In this document: positions 62,401 through 64,000 of the stretch, in pieces
Layout of the letters: each line of letters begins with the position of its first letter
How positions within the stretch are numbered: position 1 is the stretch's first letter
From: Emmonsiellopsis sp. PD_33
Taxonomy: Eukaryota; Ascomycota; Eurotiomycetes; Onygenales; Ajellomycetaceae
DNA length: 64,000 nt
Reading direction: 5' to 3'
Assembly (NCBI GenBank): GCA_032988165.1
Contig: JANTQF010000062.1
Span: forward strand, 1-64,000
Made by a program: the position numbers and the translations under genes
Notes under the pieces: model-generated
Database searches by the model: none
Told to the model about the DNA's origin: nothing
The model's input: the letters and a program-made list of their open reading frames with translations, nothing else

Positions 62401-64000
62401 ATTGGATTATTTCACTCGGGGGGCAAAAGGGGAGGGGGGACGGGGATGGAATATGAATGGTTGATGGCTGATGGATGATGGATGGAGCTGAGGGCGATCG
62501 TCTTGCTGACGGAGTATTTCCAAGGAGTGGATGACAGGGGGAGAATCGTAGGTAGTAACTATATCGCAAAGAATAATGGACTTGAGATGGCAAGGGAAAG
62601 CAGGGCGTGCGGATGAATGAATGAATAGGCATCTATCATAGAGAAAGATATGGAGGTTGGCTACTGTTCAGTCAACATGCCAGGGACGGGCCGGCCGTTG
62701 GAGATGACACGGGAGAGAGTCACAAGAGGGCCGCCTGTCCTGATGATGCTGGATATCACGGGAAGATGGAGCGTGGGTGGACTGAGTAAATATCCGCATA
62801 CCGTTCTGATATCAGGAGCGAACCATGGGTCGTCCACGGTCATTCTCCCCGCCAGAACACACGCCACACCATGAGGACGAGCAGCAGGACAAGCCAGCCT
62901 CTTCTTCTGGATATGTCAATTGCTGTTTCTATTCTATGTTATGTCCCTGATTGCATGTGGATTCAGGGTTCACTCACTGATGCCATCGTACATAGTTACA
63001 GGCCGCCAGACGCGCATCCAGTTATGCACGCAGAGCACAATAACATGAACCAACCAGGCCCATAGGGCGGATACAATGCCCGAGAAAAGAACGACTCGCT
63101 CCAAGCAGAGCATGGCAGCACAGGGGCACACCTGCGACGGCACCAGAAGAAACCTCCTCTCGCACTCCAGGGCAGGCCACCCGCCCAGCTCCAAGACTCC
63201 AAGAGCCAGGACCTCAACTCTCTTCTGATTTCGAGCCATGCCAGCCAGTCAGCAAGCTAGGCCCAGGCCCCTGCTGCCGGGTCTTGTCAGGTCAGGTTTC
63301 GTTTGCGCGGGTGCGAAGTCTCAGATGCACGTCTACCCAATCTCAGGCAGAGGCATCCAATCGCCGGCATGCGGCGAGCGCGTCGCTCACGATAAAGCGT
63401 CGCCTTACTTTTTGGACCCCATCTGCCCATGCTGGGGATCCTTAGACCCTGGGACCGGCCCATCACTGGACCAGTGCGCCGTCTGGGGCCCGGGACGCTC
63501 AGACTTGAAGCGGCCTTGTATCTGTTTTTTGGTGGAGCATCCGGTTCCTTGAGAAATTAGGCCACTGCCCGCTGTGATTGATCTCGACGCCCATCACGGA
63601 TGGGGTGATGGTCTCTTTCGACGAATGTCGCCTCTTGCTTCTCTATCGCTGCTGCTGCTCCTTGCTCATGCCTGAATTCTGATACGACACAGGCAACCCG
63701 TAATGCGCTGCCCTGATTGAGGGATCAAATTGATGCTAACCACCCAAGTCTCCATTCTCGTTGACCGACTGGACGGGGGAACTGCTGCGCATCCCCTAGA
63801 AAAGGGATTTTAAAGATCTACCGACAGATGGAGTTCCCTTGGGAAGAAAGTGTGCCTTAATCCCGGAATGACTAGACTAGAGGCGGAGGATATTTTATAT
63901 TTCTAGTATCCTCGCGGCCTTGGAGCAGAAGGATCAGATCTCAGCAGTGTAGACCGCTATCTTCTACATATATACTTCGCACCCGTCGTCCCAGCATCCC
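56493..64000. other. 7.5-kb gene-free region of normal composition
   Basis: After the transposon block the base composition and CG content return to normal at once, but I find no convincing gene on either strand. Open frames are short, overlap each other, have no introns that extend them and no domain character. Small repeats are common: a GTC tract at about 56885-56906, ACAG units near 57470-57492, T runs near 56867 and 60121-60135, GTTA/AACT units at 60197-60222, and ATGT units near 60957. A very long promoter or 5' leader of a gene beyond the window, or non-coding RNA, are possible readings. Confidence 0.5.
61582..61614. repeat. perfect 10-base inverted repeat
   Basis: TAACTACTAG (61582-61591) and its exact complement CTAGTAGTTA (61605-61614) flank a 13-base spacer. 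It may be a protein-binding site or chance. It stands in the gene-free right region. Confidence 0.4.

Noticed and set aside
1..64000. tRNA or rRNA genes, CRISPR arrays
   Set aside because: I looked for tRNA T-loop and A/B-box patterns, rRNA-like blocks and regularly spaced repeats and found none I could support.

Overview
The window looks like a chromosome segment of a filamentous ascomycete, most likely a eurotiomycete (Aspergillus/Penicillium-like). Genes carry short introns of about 40-150 bases with GTAAGT/GTATGT-type donors, CTAAC/CTGAC branch sites and CAG/TAG acceptors. The protein families are typical of that class: a GH93 exo-arabinanase, an NTF2-FMO flavoenzyme, and expanded fungal protein kinases. 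This assignment is inferred from gene content and was not tested by any search.

Layout. (1) 0.7-6.4 kb is a small metabolic block: an aldo/keto reductase (737-2074 +), an FAD monooxygenase (2883-4946 +) and a secreted GH93 glycosidase (5262-6431 -). (2) 8.3-13 kb holds the PP2A B regulatory subunit (8335-10296 -) and a low-complexity hypothetical protein (11704-12975 +). (3) 13-20.7 kb looks accessory: a gene-poor stretch with one truncated ORF, a dead secreted FAD-linked oxidoreductase (15870-17925 +), an SRPK-like kinase (18042-19298 -) and a divergent, frameshifted kinase (19491-20700 +). (4) 21.5-26.8 kb returns to conserved cell-biology genes: COP9 signalosome subunit 4, the TFIIF beta subunit and a five-finger CCCH (ZC3H3/Red5-like) protein. 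(5) About 27.4-56.5 kb is one block of decayed transposons with no host gene. (6) 56.5-64 kb has normal base composition, but I see no convincing gene in it.

The transposon block can be resolved into nested layers. A strongly AT-rich old layer (27.4-40 kb) holds a gypsy-like relic, A. Inside A sits a complete LTR element, B (34015-39580), with TG...CA LTRs and a 5-bp ATTAA target duplication. A foldback MITE (40009-40603 plus 56326-56490) is split by a second LTR element, C (40604-56325). C in turn is split by a hAT transposon (43023-48559) with inverted termini and an exact 8-bp target duplication, TATGTGGT. All three reverse transcriptases have lost a catalytic aspartate of the YxDD box by G-to-A change (YIDN, YLNN, YIDN). 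The old layer is depleted of C in general. The younger layer nearly lacks CG but keeps many CA/TG. I read this as two grades of RIP-like mutation.

Coordinates of spliced genes are outer limits of my hand-made models; exon limits are given in the entries. In every intact spliced gene the exon lengths sum to a multiple of three.
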